Numbered from the stretch's first letter, positions 23,936 through 33,499 are shown. The stretch is 64,000 nt of DNA from Desulfovibrio sp. UCD-KL4C (GCF_006210265.1 NZ_VCNC01000002.1:1-64000); one strand, 5' to 3'. A program made the numbers and translations. The notes: a model not told the origin generated them from the letters alone.

Positions 23936-24262
23936 GTGCTGAGGCGTAGATTTTTGCTAGGGCTTCTAGTTTTGATAAATATTATTTTAATTTTACGTCT
24001 CGGTTTTAGCGAGCAAGGATATTTTGGGTACCGTGAGCTTGATCAAAAAGTACAGGAACTCGAATTAAAAATTGAAAATGCTGACAATCGTACCCTTGAA
24101 TTAAGCAGAGAAATCAGACGTTTAAAGTCTGATAAAGCTTATCAAGAGAAAATTATCCGTAACCGTATGAATTATGTTAAAAAAAATGAATTGTTGTATA
24201 TTTTCCCCGAAAGCGGGGAGCTAAAGCCACAGGGAGAAACTACAGATGCAAAGCAAAATTGA
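23936..24262 (+). CDS. Septum formation initiator (FtsB/DivIC-like)
   Basis: The product has 108 residues, with a GTG start and AGGAG upstream. A single N-terminal membrane helix (about 6-22) is followed by a coiled coil (about 35-75) and the motif IRNRMNYVKKNELLYIFPE. The latter matches the FtsB/DivIC pattern (IxxxARxxLGMVxxGExxY) in shortened form. FtsB links FtsL/FtsQ in the divisome. Assignment rests on architecture and this C-terminal motif. It overlaps the next gene by 17 bases. Confidence 0.8.
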   Translation: MLRRRFLLGLLVLINIILILRLGFSEQGYFGYRELDQKVQELELKIENADNRTLELSREIRRLKSDKAYQEKIIRNRMNYVKKNELLYIFPESGELKPQGETTDAKQN

Positions 24263-25118
24263 GTGGTATCAGGAAGTTTTGGCACTGGAACCCAGCTCTA
24301 AAGTTTTTTTCCCTTTAGCTCGTCTTTATGTTGAAATGGGTAGTCTTGAGAAAGCTGTAATAGCTCTCAGAATAGGCCTTGATCGGCATCCTGATTATCT
24401 TGAAGCTCGCTTGCTGCTTGTAGAAACTCTTACTAAACTCGATAGAGGTTCTGAGGCTAAAGCTGCAGTTGCTCCGCTTACAAGACTATTTTCTTCATAT
24501 CCATCATTTTGGAAAATGTGGGGAGATTCCGTTTCTGAAGGCAATACGGATGTTGCTGGTGCAATGGCTTTTTTATTTTCCGCACTTCACGGAACGCCGC
24601 TTTCATGGTCTGATGTCATGTCTGAGGGGATTAGAAAGTTAACAGGCATTGGCTCTTTTTCAGCTGGAACAGTTGTTTCTGAAGTTGATATAGATTCTTG
24701 TTCCGAAACAATTAAAAATGCTGATCTTCCCGATAGTGAAATTTTATCTCGCGAGATTGAACTTGCGTCAGCCGGAGTTGATGCTGACGGCGAAATAGAT
24801 GAAGATGTACTGACTAGCCCTACGGTTATGGATGGTTTACGGACTCGAACCATGGCTGATGTATTAGCTTCACAGGGGGAACTTGTCGGGGCTTTGGATA
24901 TCTATCGTGACCTTCTTGCGACTGAGGGTGTTGCTCATAAAGACGAATTACTTAAGATTATGGCTGATATTTCTTCGCGAATCGGTACAGAACAAAATCA
25001 TTGCAAAGGTGATGATTGTGATGAATGTGATGATCCATATGTAAAACATTCTAAAAGTAAATTAATGAGCACTCTTGAACTGCTTGCTGAACGTCTTGAA
25101 GCCAGAGCAGCCCGTTAA
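24246..25118 (+). CDS. Tetratricopeptide-repeat protein
   Basis: This protein of 290 residues has no signal peptide. TPR-like helices cover about residues 1-110 (YQEVLALEPSSKVFFPLARL, VALRIGLDRHPDYLEARLLL). A central acidic, low-complexity linker follows, then a further TPR unit at about 205-245 (TMADVLASQGELVGALDIYR). A Cys cluster (CKGDDCDECDD) near the C-terminus is unusual and may bind a metal. Its start lies within the FtsB-like gene, so the two are translationally coupled. A scaffold role at the division site would be inference. Confidence 0.8.
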   Translation: MQSKIEWYQEVLALEPSSKVFFPLARLYVEMGSLEKAVIALRIGLDRHPDYLEARLLLVETLTKLDRGSEAKAAVAPLTRLFSSYPSFWKMWGDSVSEGNTDVAGAMAFLFSALHGTPLSWSDVMSEGIRKLTGIGSFSAGTVVSEVDIDSCSETIKNADLPDSEILSREIELASAGVDADGEIDEDVLTSPTVMDGLRTRTMADVLASQGELVGALDIYRDLLATEGVAHKDELLKIMADISSRIGTEQNHCKGDDCDECDDPYVKHSKSKLMSTLELLAERLEARAAR

Positions 25119-25206
25119 TTATCTTTCTGTTTATTTTTTAAATTATTCAAAATCAATCTTCTATAAACGTACCACTGGATTTAGTTATCCGGCATTTGGG
25201 TTAAAT

Positions 25207-26019
25207 ATGAGATTTAATAATTCAGTGCGATTTGTCGCACTTTTTGTTTTGTTAGTTATGGCTATGTTTGCCACAGGATGTGAATACGGAAGTAAAGTCT
25301 GGCATGATGCGCAAGACTCCGTAAACCCTAATCCTGTAATTGATTTGAAATCTCCAGGACTCCAAAATGCTAACGATAATGAGTTAGCTCTTTTATTTAC
25401 TCCTGTGGATGAACAAATATTAACGTTGACTTCATTTCTTTCGAATATCGATTCCCATCCTGATGAAGACTGGTTTAAGCTTCTATTCTTGCGCTTTCCG
25501 TGGATTACAGGTGTATTAACTATGGATCAGGAAGCGAATGTTCTGGTTAAACTGCCGCAAGAGAGCATAAAACCGTTTAAGCCCGGCCCATTAGTTGAAT
25601 ACGAAGGGGACTGGTCTGAAATAAAAATGAAGTCTTTTATTAATTATTCAGAATTTGGTCCTGAGATGTATCTTTGCAAACCTTTTTTTAAGGATGCAGA
25701 GTTTAAAGGGCTTGTCGTTGTTCATTTTGATCCAAGAGTCTTGCTCAATTTTTGCCCTAATCCCCACAAGCTTATAATTATGCAACCTGACGGTGGCGGC
25801 ATTTGGACCGGAGATCAGAATTTAAAGAAAGAGCCTTTTTTAAAGATTGATTGGGATGCTATTCTTGATAAGGAAGTGCATGGTGTGACTAAAATAGGTA
25901 AAGATAAATATGTTTGGCTGTCACGTTATGTTAGTGATACTCAGATAGTGTACGCTACAAAAATTGTCACAAAAGGTGACGATGATGAAAATGAAGATGA
26001 TGGATTTTTGATTTTTTAA
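25207..26019 (+). CDS. Lipoprotein with Cache-like extracytoplasmic domain
   Basis: The start is set at ATG 25207 because the protein then begins with a lipoprotein signal (RFVALFVLLVMAMFATGC, lipobox FATG-C); the frame is open further upstream but that part lacks a signal. The mature protein is about 245 residues. It resembles a single PDC/Cache sensor fold in strand order (ITGVLTMDQEANVLVKLP, GLVVVHFDPRVLLNFC, IMQPDGGGIWTGDQ). This is a low-confidence impression. The C-terminus is very acidic. Only a weak Shine-Dalgarno is visible. It ends 80 bases before fbp. Confidence 0.65.
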   Translation: MRFNNSVRFVALFVLLVMAMFATGCEYGSKVWHDAQDSVNPNPVIDLKSPGLQNANDNELALLFTPVDEQILTLTSFLSNIDSHPDEDWFKLLFLRFPWITGVLTMDQEANVLVKLPQESIKPFKPGPLVEYEGDWSEIKMKSFINYSEFGPEMYLCKPFFKDAEFKGLVVVHFDPRVLLNFCPNPHKLIIMQPDGGGIWTGDQNLKKEPFLKIDWDAILDKEVHGVTKIGKDKYVWLSRYVSDTQIVYATKIVTKGDDDENEDDGFLIF

Positions 26020-26098
26020 AAATGTTCAGTAATATATGTTCTACTTTAATTGAACATCTGAACAACCGTGCATCAGGGACATTCCTTAAGGAGGATAA

Positions 26099-27115
26099 AT
26101 GACCCAGCAGATAACAGTCACTGAACACCTTTTACTGCATCAAAAGCAGATTCCTGGTGCGACAGGACAGTTTACGCATCTTTTTAATGAGCTAGTTCTT
26201 TCGGCCAAAATTATATCACGAGACGTTAGTAAAGCCGGCCTTGTTGATGTTTTGGGATTTACCGGAGAAATAAATGTTCAAGGTGAAGAAGTTAAAAAAC
26301 TCGACGAGTTTGCCAATAGAATTTTAATTCATCGCATGGCACGGTCCGGAGTTCTGTGTGCAATGGCATCAGAAGAAAATGCCGATGTCATTGATATTCC
26401 GCACGGCCTGCCTCAAGGAAGCTATATAATAATTTTTGATCCTCTTGATGGTTCTTCAAATATTGATGTTAATGTTAATATAGGAACTATTTTTTCAATT
26501 TACCGCCGTAAAAGTAAGATTGGGACTCCTGTTCAATCTTCTGATGTGCTTCAGTGTTGTGCAGAGCAGGTCGCAGCTGGTTATGTGTTGTACGGTTCAT
26601 CAACCATGCTTGTTTTTACAACCGGAGACGGAGTTCATGGTTTTACCCTTGACCCGGGTGTCGGTGAATTTTTACTTTCGCATCCGAATATGAAAATTCC
26701 GGAAAGAGGAAAAATTTATTCTGTGAATGAAGGTTACTGGCCATATTGGGATGACGCGACTAAGAAAGTCGTTAATCATTTCAAATCTACTAATAATATT
26801 AACGGACACCCATACAGTTTGCGTTACATCGGTTCCTTAGTGGCCGATTTTCATCGTAATCTCATTTATGGCGGCGTATTTATGTATCCTGCTGACCATA
26901 GGGACCCACATAAGCCCGTAGGTAAACTCAGGTTAATGTGTGAAGCTGCTCCTATGGCAATGCTGATTGAGCAGGCCGGAGGTATGGCTACAGATGGCAC
27001 AAAACGCATTCTTGATATTGTTCCTCATGAACTTCATCAAAGGGTTCCGTTATTTATCGGATCTAAGCATGAAGTCTCAGTTATTCGAGATATTTATGAG
27101 GAGCAGAACGGCTAA
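26099..27115 (+). CDS. fbp: Class I fructose-1,6-bisphosphatase
   Basis: The enzyme has 338 residues, the usual size. The metal/phosphate motif [20 protein letters not shown] is present, together with the C-terminal [13 protein letters not shown] segment. The ATG follows a perfect Shine-Dalgarno (AAGGAGG). It catalyses the key gluconeogenic dephosphorylation of fructose-1,6-bisphosphate in the cytosol. The stop overlaps the start of tsaD by one base (TAATG), so the two are coupled. Confidence 0.97.
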   Translation: MTQQITVTEHLLLHQKQIPGATGQFTHLFNELVLSAKIISRDVSKAGLVDVLGFTGEINVQGEEVKKLDEFANRILIHRMARSGVLCAMASEENADVIDIPHGLPQGSYIIIFDPLDGSSNIDVNVNIGTIFSIYRRKSKIGTPVQSSDVLQCCAEQVAAGYVLYGSSTMLVFTTGDGVHGFTLDPGVGEFLLSHPNMKIPERGKIYSVNEGYWPYWDDATKKVVNHFKSTNNINGHPYSLRYIGSLVADFHRNLIYGGVFMYPADHRDPHKPVGKLRLMCEAAPMAMLIEQAGGMATDGTKRILDIVPHELHQRVPLFIGSKHEVSVIRDIYEEQNG

Positions 27116-28191
27116 TGCTATGCCTCGGAATTGAAAGTTCATGCGATGAAACCGGATTGGCCTTGGTTCGAGATGGAAAATTTATTGCAGAAAAATTAGC
27201 TTCGCAGGTGGATGTGCACGCTCTTTTCGGTGGGGTTGTCCCTGAGATTGCGTCTAGAGAACATTTGAGAGCTCTACCTGCTTTGTTTCGTGAACTTATG
27301 CAGGAACAGTCTCTGACTGCTGATGATATTGATGTGATATCTGTTGCCCGCGGCCCTGGTCTTCAGGGATGCTTATTAATGGGGCTTAACTTTGCAAAAG
27401 GTTTGGCTCTTTCAACCGGAGCGAGCTTGGTAGGGGTTAATCATCTTTGGGCTCATCTGATGGCAGCAGGTCTTGAGCAGGAATTACAATTTCCATCGCT
27501 TGGATTACTTGTTTCTGGCGGGCATACTCATATTTATCTCATAAAAAGTTTTTCAGAATTTATTCTTTTAGGTAGAACTCTTGATGACGCAGCAGGTGAG
27601 GCTTTTGATAAGACTGCAAAATTATTGAATATTCCTTATCCGGGTGGCAAAATTGTTGATGAGTTGGCTTGCGCTGGTAGTGCAGATCATAAAATGTTCC
27701 CAATTCCTTATATTAAAAATGACAATTTGGACTTTAGTTTTAGCGGGCTGAAAACCGCGGTCGCTATGTATGTTCAGGACCATCCTGAATTGCGTCTTTC
27801 TGCGATGGGAATTCCTGATACAGAAACAGAAGATCCTGAAATAACGCGCCAAAGAAATGATATGTTTGCATCTTTCAATTACTCGGTAGCAAAAACTCTA
27901 AGTGTTAAGACTGAACGCGCACTGGAGAGGAATAGGGGAGTTAAATCCCTAATTGTTGCAGGGGGAGTTGCTGCAAACTCGGTAGTTCGTACTGTCATGA
28001 CTAAAGTTGCTCGTAAGTTTTCAATTCCTCTAGTTTTGCCTTCACCTAAGTTTTGTACTGATAATGGGGCAATGATAGCGTTTTCAGGTTATCTGTTAGC
28101 TAAAGAAGGATTCAGGCATGGACTTAATCTTGAGGCTATTCCCAGAGGTAGGGTTGTTCCTGAAGATTGGATTCGTGTTGAACAAATGTAG
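27115..28191 (+). CDS. tsaD: tRNA N6-adenosine threonylcarbamoyltransferase
   Basis: The product, 358 residues, belongs to the Kae1/TsaD family of ASKHA ATPases. The N-terminus is [15 protein letters not shown]. The metal-binding H-x-x-x-H is in VNHLWAHL. Nucleotide-binding segments are [11 protein letters not shown] and [11 protein letters not shown], and the late motif is [12 protein letters not shown]. With TsaB, TsaC and TsaE it adds threonylcarbamoyl to A37 of ANN-decoding tRNAs. The gene is translationally coupled to fbp; the association has no obvious metabolic meaning. Confidence 0.98.
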   Translation: MLCLGIESSCDETGLALVRDGKFIAEKLASQVDVHALFGGVVPEIASREHLRALPALFRELMQEQSLTADDIDVISVARGPGLQGCLLMGLNFAKGLALSTGASLVGVNHLWAHLMAAGLEQELQFPSLGLLVSGGHTHIYLIKSFSEFILLGRTLDDAAGEAFDKTAKLLNIPYPGGKIVDELACAGSADHKMFPIPYIKNDNLDFSFSGLKTAVAMYVQDHPELRLSAMGIPDTETEDPEITRQRNDMFASFNYSVAKTLSVKTERALERNRGVKSLIVAGGVAANSVVRTVMTKVARKFSIPLVLPSPKFCTDNGAMIAFSGYLLAKEGFRHGLNLEAIPRGRVVPEDWIRVEQM

Positions 28192-28337
28192 GCTACAATT
28201 ATTGCCATTTCTGCTATAGATAGTTATCTTAGTTATGTTGGTAAATGTTATAGCTCAATACAGCTTGACACTTTGCCTAACGATAATTAAATTTCATAAT
28301 TAAGCTGAGGCCTTAATACTCCGCTTAGAAAATAGAT

Positions 28338-28366
28338 TTGATCCACTTTTAAAGTGGTGTTATCAT
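28338..28366 (+). promoter_or_regulatory. trxA promoter with palindromic operator in its spacer
   Basis: TTGATC (28338-28343), a 17-base spacer and TATCAT (28361-28366). A perfect 15-base palindrome CCACTTTTAAAGTGG (28343-28357) fills the spacer, which is the usual position of a repressor or MerR-type activator site. Regulator unknown. Confidence 0.5.
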
Positions 28367-28392
28367 TAAAATATTACAACAAGGAGCACGTC

Positions 28393-28713
28393 ATGTCTTT
28401 ACAGGTAACAGATTCCAATTTTCAAGAAGAAGTTCTAAATAATGATAAACCGGTTTTAGTTGATTTCTGGGCCCCATGGTGTGGACCTTGTCGCGCAATG
28501 GGTCCTGTAATCGATGAACTGGCTGAAGAATTTTCAGATAAGATTAAAGTTTGTAAGATGAATGTTGATGATAATCCTTCATCACCTGGTAAGTACGGCA
28601 TTCGTGCTATTCCTACTCTCATTCTTTTTAAAGGCGGAGAAATTGTTGATCAGACTACAGGTGCTGTTTCTAAAAGCAGTATTAAGGAAATGATTACTAG
28701 CAAGGCTCTGTAA
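28393..28713 (+). CDS. trxA: Thioredoxin
   Basis: A protein of 106 residues from the ATG at 28393, chosen because AAGGAG stands upstream and thioredoxins begin this way; an in-frame upstream ATG at 28354 has no support. The active site WAPWCGPCRAMGP and the conserved cis-proline segment IRAIPTLILFKGGE are present. It is a cytosolic disulfide reductase, reduced by the trxB product encoded 4 bases downstream. Confidence 0.98.
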   Translation: MSLQVTDSNFQEEVLNNDKPVLVDFWAPWCGPCRAMGPVIDELAEEFSDKIKVCKMNVDDNPSSPGKYGIRAIPTLILFKGGEIVDQTTGAVSKSSIKEMITSKAL

Positions 28714-28717
28714 TTTA

Positions 28718-29641
28718 ATGAAGTCCTATGACGCGATTGTTATAGGGGGCGGACCGGCCGGAATGGCGGCCGCCCTTTATCTTGTCAGGGCAGGTGTAAA
28801 AATACTTGTCGTAGAGAAGCTCGCTCCAGGTGGGCAGATGCTTCTTACAGAAGAGCTTGAAAATTATCCAGGCTTTCCAGATGGAATCAAAGGTTATGAA
28901 CTTGCCGATCAAATGTCTGACCATGTTAAAAAATATTCATTTGATAAAATTTTAGATGAAGTTCAACAGATTATTCCGGGAAAAAAATTTCACGAGATTG
29001 TTGTAGATGGGGTTCATTACAGAGCTAGAACCATTATTCTTGCTACTGGTGTTGTTTTTAGAAAACTCAAAGTTCCTAACGAAGAAAAACTTCTCGGGCG
29101 CGGCGTTTCATATTGCGCTCTATGTGACGGTAATTTCTACAAGAATAAAGTCGTAGCTGTTGTCGGTGGTGGAAATTCTGCTCTTGAGGAGGCTCTTTAC
29201 CTTGCAAGGCTCGTAAAGAAACTATATCTCATACATCGCAGAACAGAGTTTAGAGGGCTTAAGTGTTATCAAGATAAATGTAACGCTGATCCTAAAATAG
29301 TTCCTGTCTTAAATTCCGTAGTAGCCCGCATTGTCGGGGATAACGAAGTGGTCGGTGTCGAAATCAAGGATACTGTTACCAATGAATATTCTGTCTTAGA
29401 TGTTGATGGCGTTTTTATTTTTGTAGGATTCAATCCCGTAAGTACTTTTTTCCCTGCTGAGCTTCAATTGGATCAATCCGGTTTCATCAAAACAACTTGT
29501 GAGATGGAAACCAATATTCCCGGTATTTTTGCTGCCGGAGATCTTCGGTCCAAAAATTGTCGGCAGGTAGTTACCGCAGTAGGTGACGGCGCAACTGCTG
29601 CAACAGCAGCTTTCGCTTATTTGGAACATAACAATGCGTAA
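28718..29641 (+). CDS. trxB: Thioredoxin-disulfide reductase
   Basis: The enzyme has 307 residues. The FAD-binding motif is GGGPAGMAAALYL, the NAD(P)H-binding motif is VVGGGNSALEEALYL, and GIFAAGDLR is the second FAD motif. The redox pair is CALC (YCALCDGNFY) rather than the common CATC, which keeps both Cys. It forms a trxA-trxB operon with a 4-base gap and overlaps the next gene by 8 bases. The NADPH-binding Arg pair seems kept (HRRTEFRG). Possible alternative: a ferredoxin-dependent variant, less likely. Confidence 0.95.
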   Translation: MKSYDAIVIGGGPAGMAAALYLVRAGVKILVVEKLAPGGQMLLTEELENYPGFPDGIKGYELADQMSDHVKKYSFDKILDEVQQIIPGKKFHEIVVDGVHYRARTIILATGVVFRKLKVPNEEKLLGRGVSYCALCDGNFYKNKVVAVVGGGNSALEEALYLARLVKKLYLIHRRTEFRGLKCYQDKCNADPKIVPVLNSVVARIVGDNEVVGVEIKDTVTNEYSVLDVDGVFIFVGFNPVSTFFPAELQLDQSGFIKTTCEMETNIPGIFAAGDLRSKNCRQVVTAVGDGATAATAAFAYLEHNNA

Positions 29642-30365
29642 TAGAATATTTTGTTTTATAGTTTGTTTGATTCTGATGTTTTGCACCACAGGATGTGGTG
29701 TTATCGATTACTATTTTCTTCCTAAACCTGAGGATACTGCGCAGGAACTTTATGAAGCCGGCGTAGAATCAATGAAGGATAAAGACTATAGTCAGGCTTC
29801 TGATTTCTTCGCGAAGTTAAAAGACAGATATCCGTTCAGCCCTTATACCGTCAAAGCTGAAATAAGCCTTGGAGATTCATATTTTTTGGATGGTAAATTC
29901 TTCGATGCTTCCGAAGCATATAAGGAATTTGCAGCTCTTCATCCCGGCAACGAAGAAATTCCATATGTTCTGTTTCAAATAGGACTAAGTAATTTTTCGA
30001 TATTCAGATCGATTGATAAGCCTCAGCAAAGTGTGAGTGAGGCTCTTGAATTTTTTTATCGTGTTGAAGAAGCTTATCCTGACAGCAAATACGCAAAGTC
30101 CTCAAAAGAGTATATTGTCAAATGCCGACGGGCTCTTGCGGATCAGGAACTTTATATTGCCGACTTTTTCTGGCGATCCAAAAAATTTGGATCTGCGTGG
30201 AAAAGGTATGCTTATGTAGTCCGCAATTTTAAGGACCTTCCTAAAGTTCGTAAGTATGCAATAAAACAAGCTGAAATGTCATACTATGAATATCAGAAAA
30301 CTCTCTCTCAGGAAGAGAGGGAAAAGTTGCAAGGTTCATGGAAGGAACTTGTGGACTGGTTGTAA
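29634..30365 (+). CDS. bamD: Outer membrane assembly lipoprotein BamD
   Basis: From the ATG at 29634 the protein has 243 residues. It starts with a lipoprotein signal (FCFIVCLILMFCTTGC) and continues with TPR units (ELYEAGVESMKDKDYSQASD, FDASEAYKEFAALHPGNEEI). The DYYFLPKPEDTAQELYE segment is typical of BamD in this group. The ATG lies inside the end of trxB, an 8-base overlap. BamD is the essential periplasmic partner of the BamA beta-barrel insertase, confirming a diderm cell. A strong terminator closes the trxA-trxB-bamD unit. Confidence 0.93.
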   Translation: MRNRIFCFIVCLILMFCTTGCGVIDYYFLPKPEDTAQELYEAGVESMKDKDYSQASDFFAKLKDRYPFSPYTVKAEISLGDSYFLDGKFFDASEAYKEFAALHPGNEEIPYVLFQIGLSNFSIFRSIDKPQQSVSEALEFFYRVEEAYPDSKYAKSSKEYIVKCRRALADQELYIADFFWRSKKFGSAWKRYAYVVRNFKDLPKVRKYAIKQAEMSYYEYQKTLSQEEREKLQGSWKELVDWL

Positions 30366-30391
30366 TCTTAGTTTTTAAAACGTATCAAAGC

Positions 30392-30431
30392 AAAAATACC
30401 CGGCTGACCGTTGTCTGTCGGGTATTTTTTT
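30392..30431 (+). terminator. Intrinsic terminator of trxA-trxB-bamD
   Basis: An 11-bp stem (30392-30402 with 30419-30429) with a partly paired loop, followed by T. Confidence 0.88.
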
Positions 30432-30546
30432 CGCAATTTTATCTAATTGTTTAACTGAATATTTCAGCTTATATTTATTAAGTCCTATTTCATTTAGTTT
30501 GAAGTTTCTAATCTTTAAAAGATCTTAACATACACAGGTAACAAAA

Positions 30547-31359
30547 ATGACTTCAGATTCTTTTGCATTTCCTGATTGGCTTGAAGAATTTCAAATAACA
30601 GATGAAATTTTTGCTGAAGCTTATGAGTTTGTTTTGCCGCCCCAAAGAGCATGGATGAAGAAAACCATTGCGCAGGTGTATGCAATCAGCTCGCCTGATT
30701 CTCCGCAAAGCAAATGGACGGTTAACACTTGGAAAGGGGGGTTTGAAACTGAGGTTGCTAATTCTCCGCTTGATTGTGTCCTTATGGTTATTGATAAAGG
30801 ATCACGTTCCGCTGTTAGAATTCTAGCTGCGCTCACACCGGCTTTAGCAGTCGGGGTTAAGAATATCATGGTTGCATTTGTCGGAGATGGCGAAATTTCA
30901 AAATCTGTTTTAACTGGTTTTGAGCTTGCTGGACAAGAATCAGTCGTTTTAATTTCTGAGGACAAACTTGTAGAATTAGTTTCTTTTGTTTACGAATCAA
31001 AAGTTTCGGCTGCAATTTTAGATCTTAGATCTACTCCCTCTGATTTTAGTTATTCCGAAAATGTTTGTTACTGGCGTGCTCCTAAAATATCTCTTATTTC
31101 AGTGTGTATGGATGAAGATGATCCTGATATGGACGTTATTAAATTTGCTCATCCTGATGTTGAAATCAAAGAAACTGCAATTGAAGATCTTGCAGAGTCA
31201 GGCGGCGAGGCGGCAATTGTACCCGCTGAACTTATCGGCGAAGCGCTGGTTGATTTTAAAATAGTTCTTTCGCATGAACAGGAAGGGTGCTGGTTGTGGA
31301 ATAGCATTACTGATCAGTTTTTTAGAAAAAATTCTATGGCTTTGACAGTTTGTGCATAG
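30547..31359 (+). CDS. Hypothetical protein resembling part of a histidinol-dehydrogenase/ALDH-type Rossmann domain
   Basis: A protein of 270 residues. The middle (about 80-145: PLDCVLMVIDKGSRSAVRIL, then AALTPALAVGVKNIMVAFVG) resembles the first nucleotide-binding half of HisD, which has a similar order of strands and an A-L-x-P-A-x-x-A-G-V-K motif. The Zn ligands and catalytic His residues of HisD are not evident, and the protein is much shorter (HisD is about 430). It may be a degenerate non-catalytic paralogue. AGGTAA precedes the ATG. It is a stand-alone gene upstream of EF-G. Confidence 0.6.
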   Translation: MTSDSFAFPDWLEEFQITDEIFAEAYEFVLPPQRAWMKKTIAQVYAISSPDSPQSKWTVNTWKGGFETEVANSPLDCVLMVIDKGSRSAVRILAALTPALAVGVKNIMVAFVGDGEISKSVLTGFELAGQESVVLISEDKLVELVSFVYESKVSAAILDLRSTPSDFSYSENVCYWRAPKISLISVCMDEDDPDMDVIKFAHPDVEIKETAIEDLAESGGEAAIVPAELIGEALVDFKIVLSHEQEGCWLWNSITDQFFRKNSMALTVCA

Positions 31360-31447
31360 GAAGAGATTTGTCCAATCGTTATCGAATATGTCAATCAGTG
31401 TAGTTGAAGATTGTTTTAAATAAGAATTTTATATGTAAGGTGATTTT

Positions 31448-33499
31448 ATGAGTGATAAATCTGATTTTTCTTCCAAGAGTATTGGTAAAATACGAAATAT
31501 TGGGATTATTGCACATATTGATGCCGGTAAAACAACTGTTACCGAGCGGATACTTTATTTTTCAGGCAAGATTCACAGACTTGGAGAAGTTCATGAAGGG
31601 ACTGCCACGATGGATTATATGCCAGAGGAGCAGGAACGTGGAATTACCATTACTTCCGCTGTAACTACTTGCTTATGGAATAAAAATACAATCAATATCA
31701 TTGATACTCCGGGGCATGTAGATTTTACTATTGAGGTACAGCGTTCGCTTAGAGTGCTTGATGGCGCGGTCGGTGTTTTTTGTGCTGTCGGCGGTGTTGA
31801 ACCTCAGTCAGAGACAGTTTGGTGGCAGAGTGAAAGTTATAAAGTTCCTAAACTGATTTTCATAAATAAAATGGACAGGCTCGGAGCAGACTTTGAAGCT
31901 GTTCTCGAATCAATAACAGATAGACTTAAAGCAAACATTCTTCCCGTCCAGATTCCAGATGGTGCTGGCGATGAATTCGCTGGAGTTTTTGATCTTATTC
32001 GTCTTAAAAAACTTATATATGATGACGATCAAAACGGAGAAGAATTTAAAGCTGTTAATCTCAGCGAAGAAGAATTGGTGCGGGTGTCTCCATGGCGTGA
32101 AAAAATGTGCGATACTCTTTCAGAGTTTGACGATGATTTTTTAGAGCGATATTTGAGCGATGCAATTGACCCAGAGTATATTGAATCTGTTATTCGAAAA
32201 GCAACTTTAGAGCTTGCACTTGTACCTGTTTTTGCCGGATCTGCTTTAAAGAATATTGGAATACAGCCCTTAATGGACGCTATAAGTAAGTATCTGCCAA
32301 GCCCTCTTGAAGTTGCACAAATTAAAGGTGTTGATCCGCTTACAGGTGTAGATAAGGTAGTAGAACCAGTTGTTTCTGCTGATTTCCAAGCTTTGGTTTT
32401 TAAGATTGTTATGGATTCTGGGCGCAAAATAGTACTCATGAGAATTTATTCAGGTAAAATAGCAACTGGTGATACGGTTAAAAACGTAACGCAGGGGGCA
32501 GTTGAGAGAATAGATCGTCTTTTCAGAATGCATGCTGGTCGCAGGGAAAAGCTGGATGTAGCGGGGGTAGGCGATATTGTCGCAGTTGACGGTCTTAAGA
32601 ATTCTCGCACGGGTGATACCCTTTCGACTTCTGAAAAAACTATTATTCTTGAACAGATTACTCTGTATAAGCCTGTTATTTCATTGGCTATTGAGCCGCG
32701 CAATGCTGAAGAATCAGAAAAACTTGAAGAAGTGTTGGATAAATATCTGCAAGAAGATCCCACTTTGAATCTTAAAACAGATGAGGATACCGGACAGATA
32801 ATTTTATCCGGTATGGGAGAACTTCATTTAGAAGTTGCACTTGAACGAATGCGCCGTGAATACGGGATTGCGCCTCGAGCTGGAAAGCCGCAAGTTGTCT
32901 ATCAGGAAGTTCCAAGTGTTTTGGCAGAAGCTGAAGAAGAATTTGACAGACAGGTTGGTGATGAAAAATATTATGGATATGTAAGGCTGTCTGTTGAACC
33001 TTCTAAACGTGGAGAAGGGCGTAATGTCAGTTTTGAAATTGACACCACAGTGTGGTCTTCAGAATGTCTTGATACAGTCGCTGAAGCTATAGAAGACTCT
33101 TTGCAAGTAGGTGTTATAAAAGGATTTACTGTTCAGGATGTCAGGGTCCGTGTATTAGAGCTTAAAAAGAAAGACACTGATTCAACTACGCAGGGTTACC
33201 ATTTTGCAGCTGGACGAGCACTCAAAAAAGCTTTAATTGCTTCATCTCCGAAACTTATGGAACCGATTATGGATATCGAAATTTCAGTTCCTGATGATTT
33301 TATCGGGGATGTTATCGGTTTGCTCGGAACTAAGGGCGCGCGTATTGAGAATATGCTTGATCGTCATGGGCAGAAAGTAGTGCAGGCTCTTGCTCCACTT
33401 AGTAGAATGTTCGGATTTTCCACAGAGTTACGCTCTTCAACTCAAGGTCGCGCAGGATTTATAATGAAGTTTCACAACTTTGATGTTCTTGAAAAGTAA
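31448..33499 (+). CDS. fusA: Elongation factor G (EF-G, non-str-operon copy)
   Basis: This translation GTPase has 683 residues. G1 is AHIDAGKTT, switch II is DTPGHVDF and G4 is NKMD. Domains II-V are all present, with GELHLEVALERM in domain III. The C-terminus ends FGFSTELRSSTQGRAGFIMK, the domain-V pattern of EF-G. It is not beside rpsL/rpsG/tuf as the canonical fusA usually is, and it has a diverged insert (residues about 185-225). It may be one of the paired spd-type EF-Gs known from spirochaetes, planctomycetes and deltaproteobacteria (one for translocation, one for recycling). Which role cannot be read from this sequence. AAGGTGA is the Shine-Dalgarno. Confidence 0.9.
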   Translation: MSDKSDFSSKSIGKIRNIGIIAHIDAGKTTVTERILYFSGKIHRLGEVHEGTATMDYMPEEQERGITITSAVTTCLWNKNTINIIDTPGHVDFTIEVQRSLRVLDGAVGVFCAVGGVEPQSETVWWQSESYKVPKLIFINKMDRLGADFEAVLESITDRLKANILPVQIPDGAGDEFAGVFDLIRLKKLIYDDDQNGEEFKAVNLSEEELVRVSPWREKMCDTLSEFDDDFLERYLSDAIDPEYIESVIRKATLELALVPVFAGSALKNIGIQPLMDAISKYLPSPLEVAQIKGVDPLTGVDKVVEPVVSADFQALVFKIVMDSGRKIVLMRIYSGKIATGDTVKNVTQGAVERIDRLFRMHAGRREKLDVAGVGDIVAVDGLKNSRTGDTLSTSEKTIILEQITLYKPVISLAIEPRNAEESEKLEEVLDKYLQEDPTLNLKTDEDTGQIILSGMGELHLEVALERMRREYGIAPRAGKPQVVYQEVPSVLAEAEEEFDRQVGDEKYYGYVRLSVEPSKRGEGRNVSFEIDTTVWSSECLDTVAEAIEDSLQVGVIKGFTVQDVRVRVLELKKKDTDSTTQGYHFAAGRALKKALIASSPKLMEPIMDIEISVPDDFIGDVIGLLGTKGARIENMLDRHGQKVVQALAPLSRMFGFSTELRSSTQGRAGFIMKFHNFDVLEK

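Noticed and set aside
25075-25206. Upstream extension of the lipoprotein gene at 25207
   Set aside because: The extension overlaps the TPR gene and would bury the lipoprotein signal; the ATG at 25207 gives a correct lipobox.
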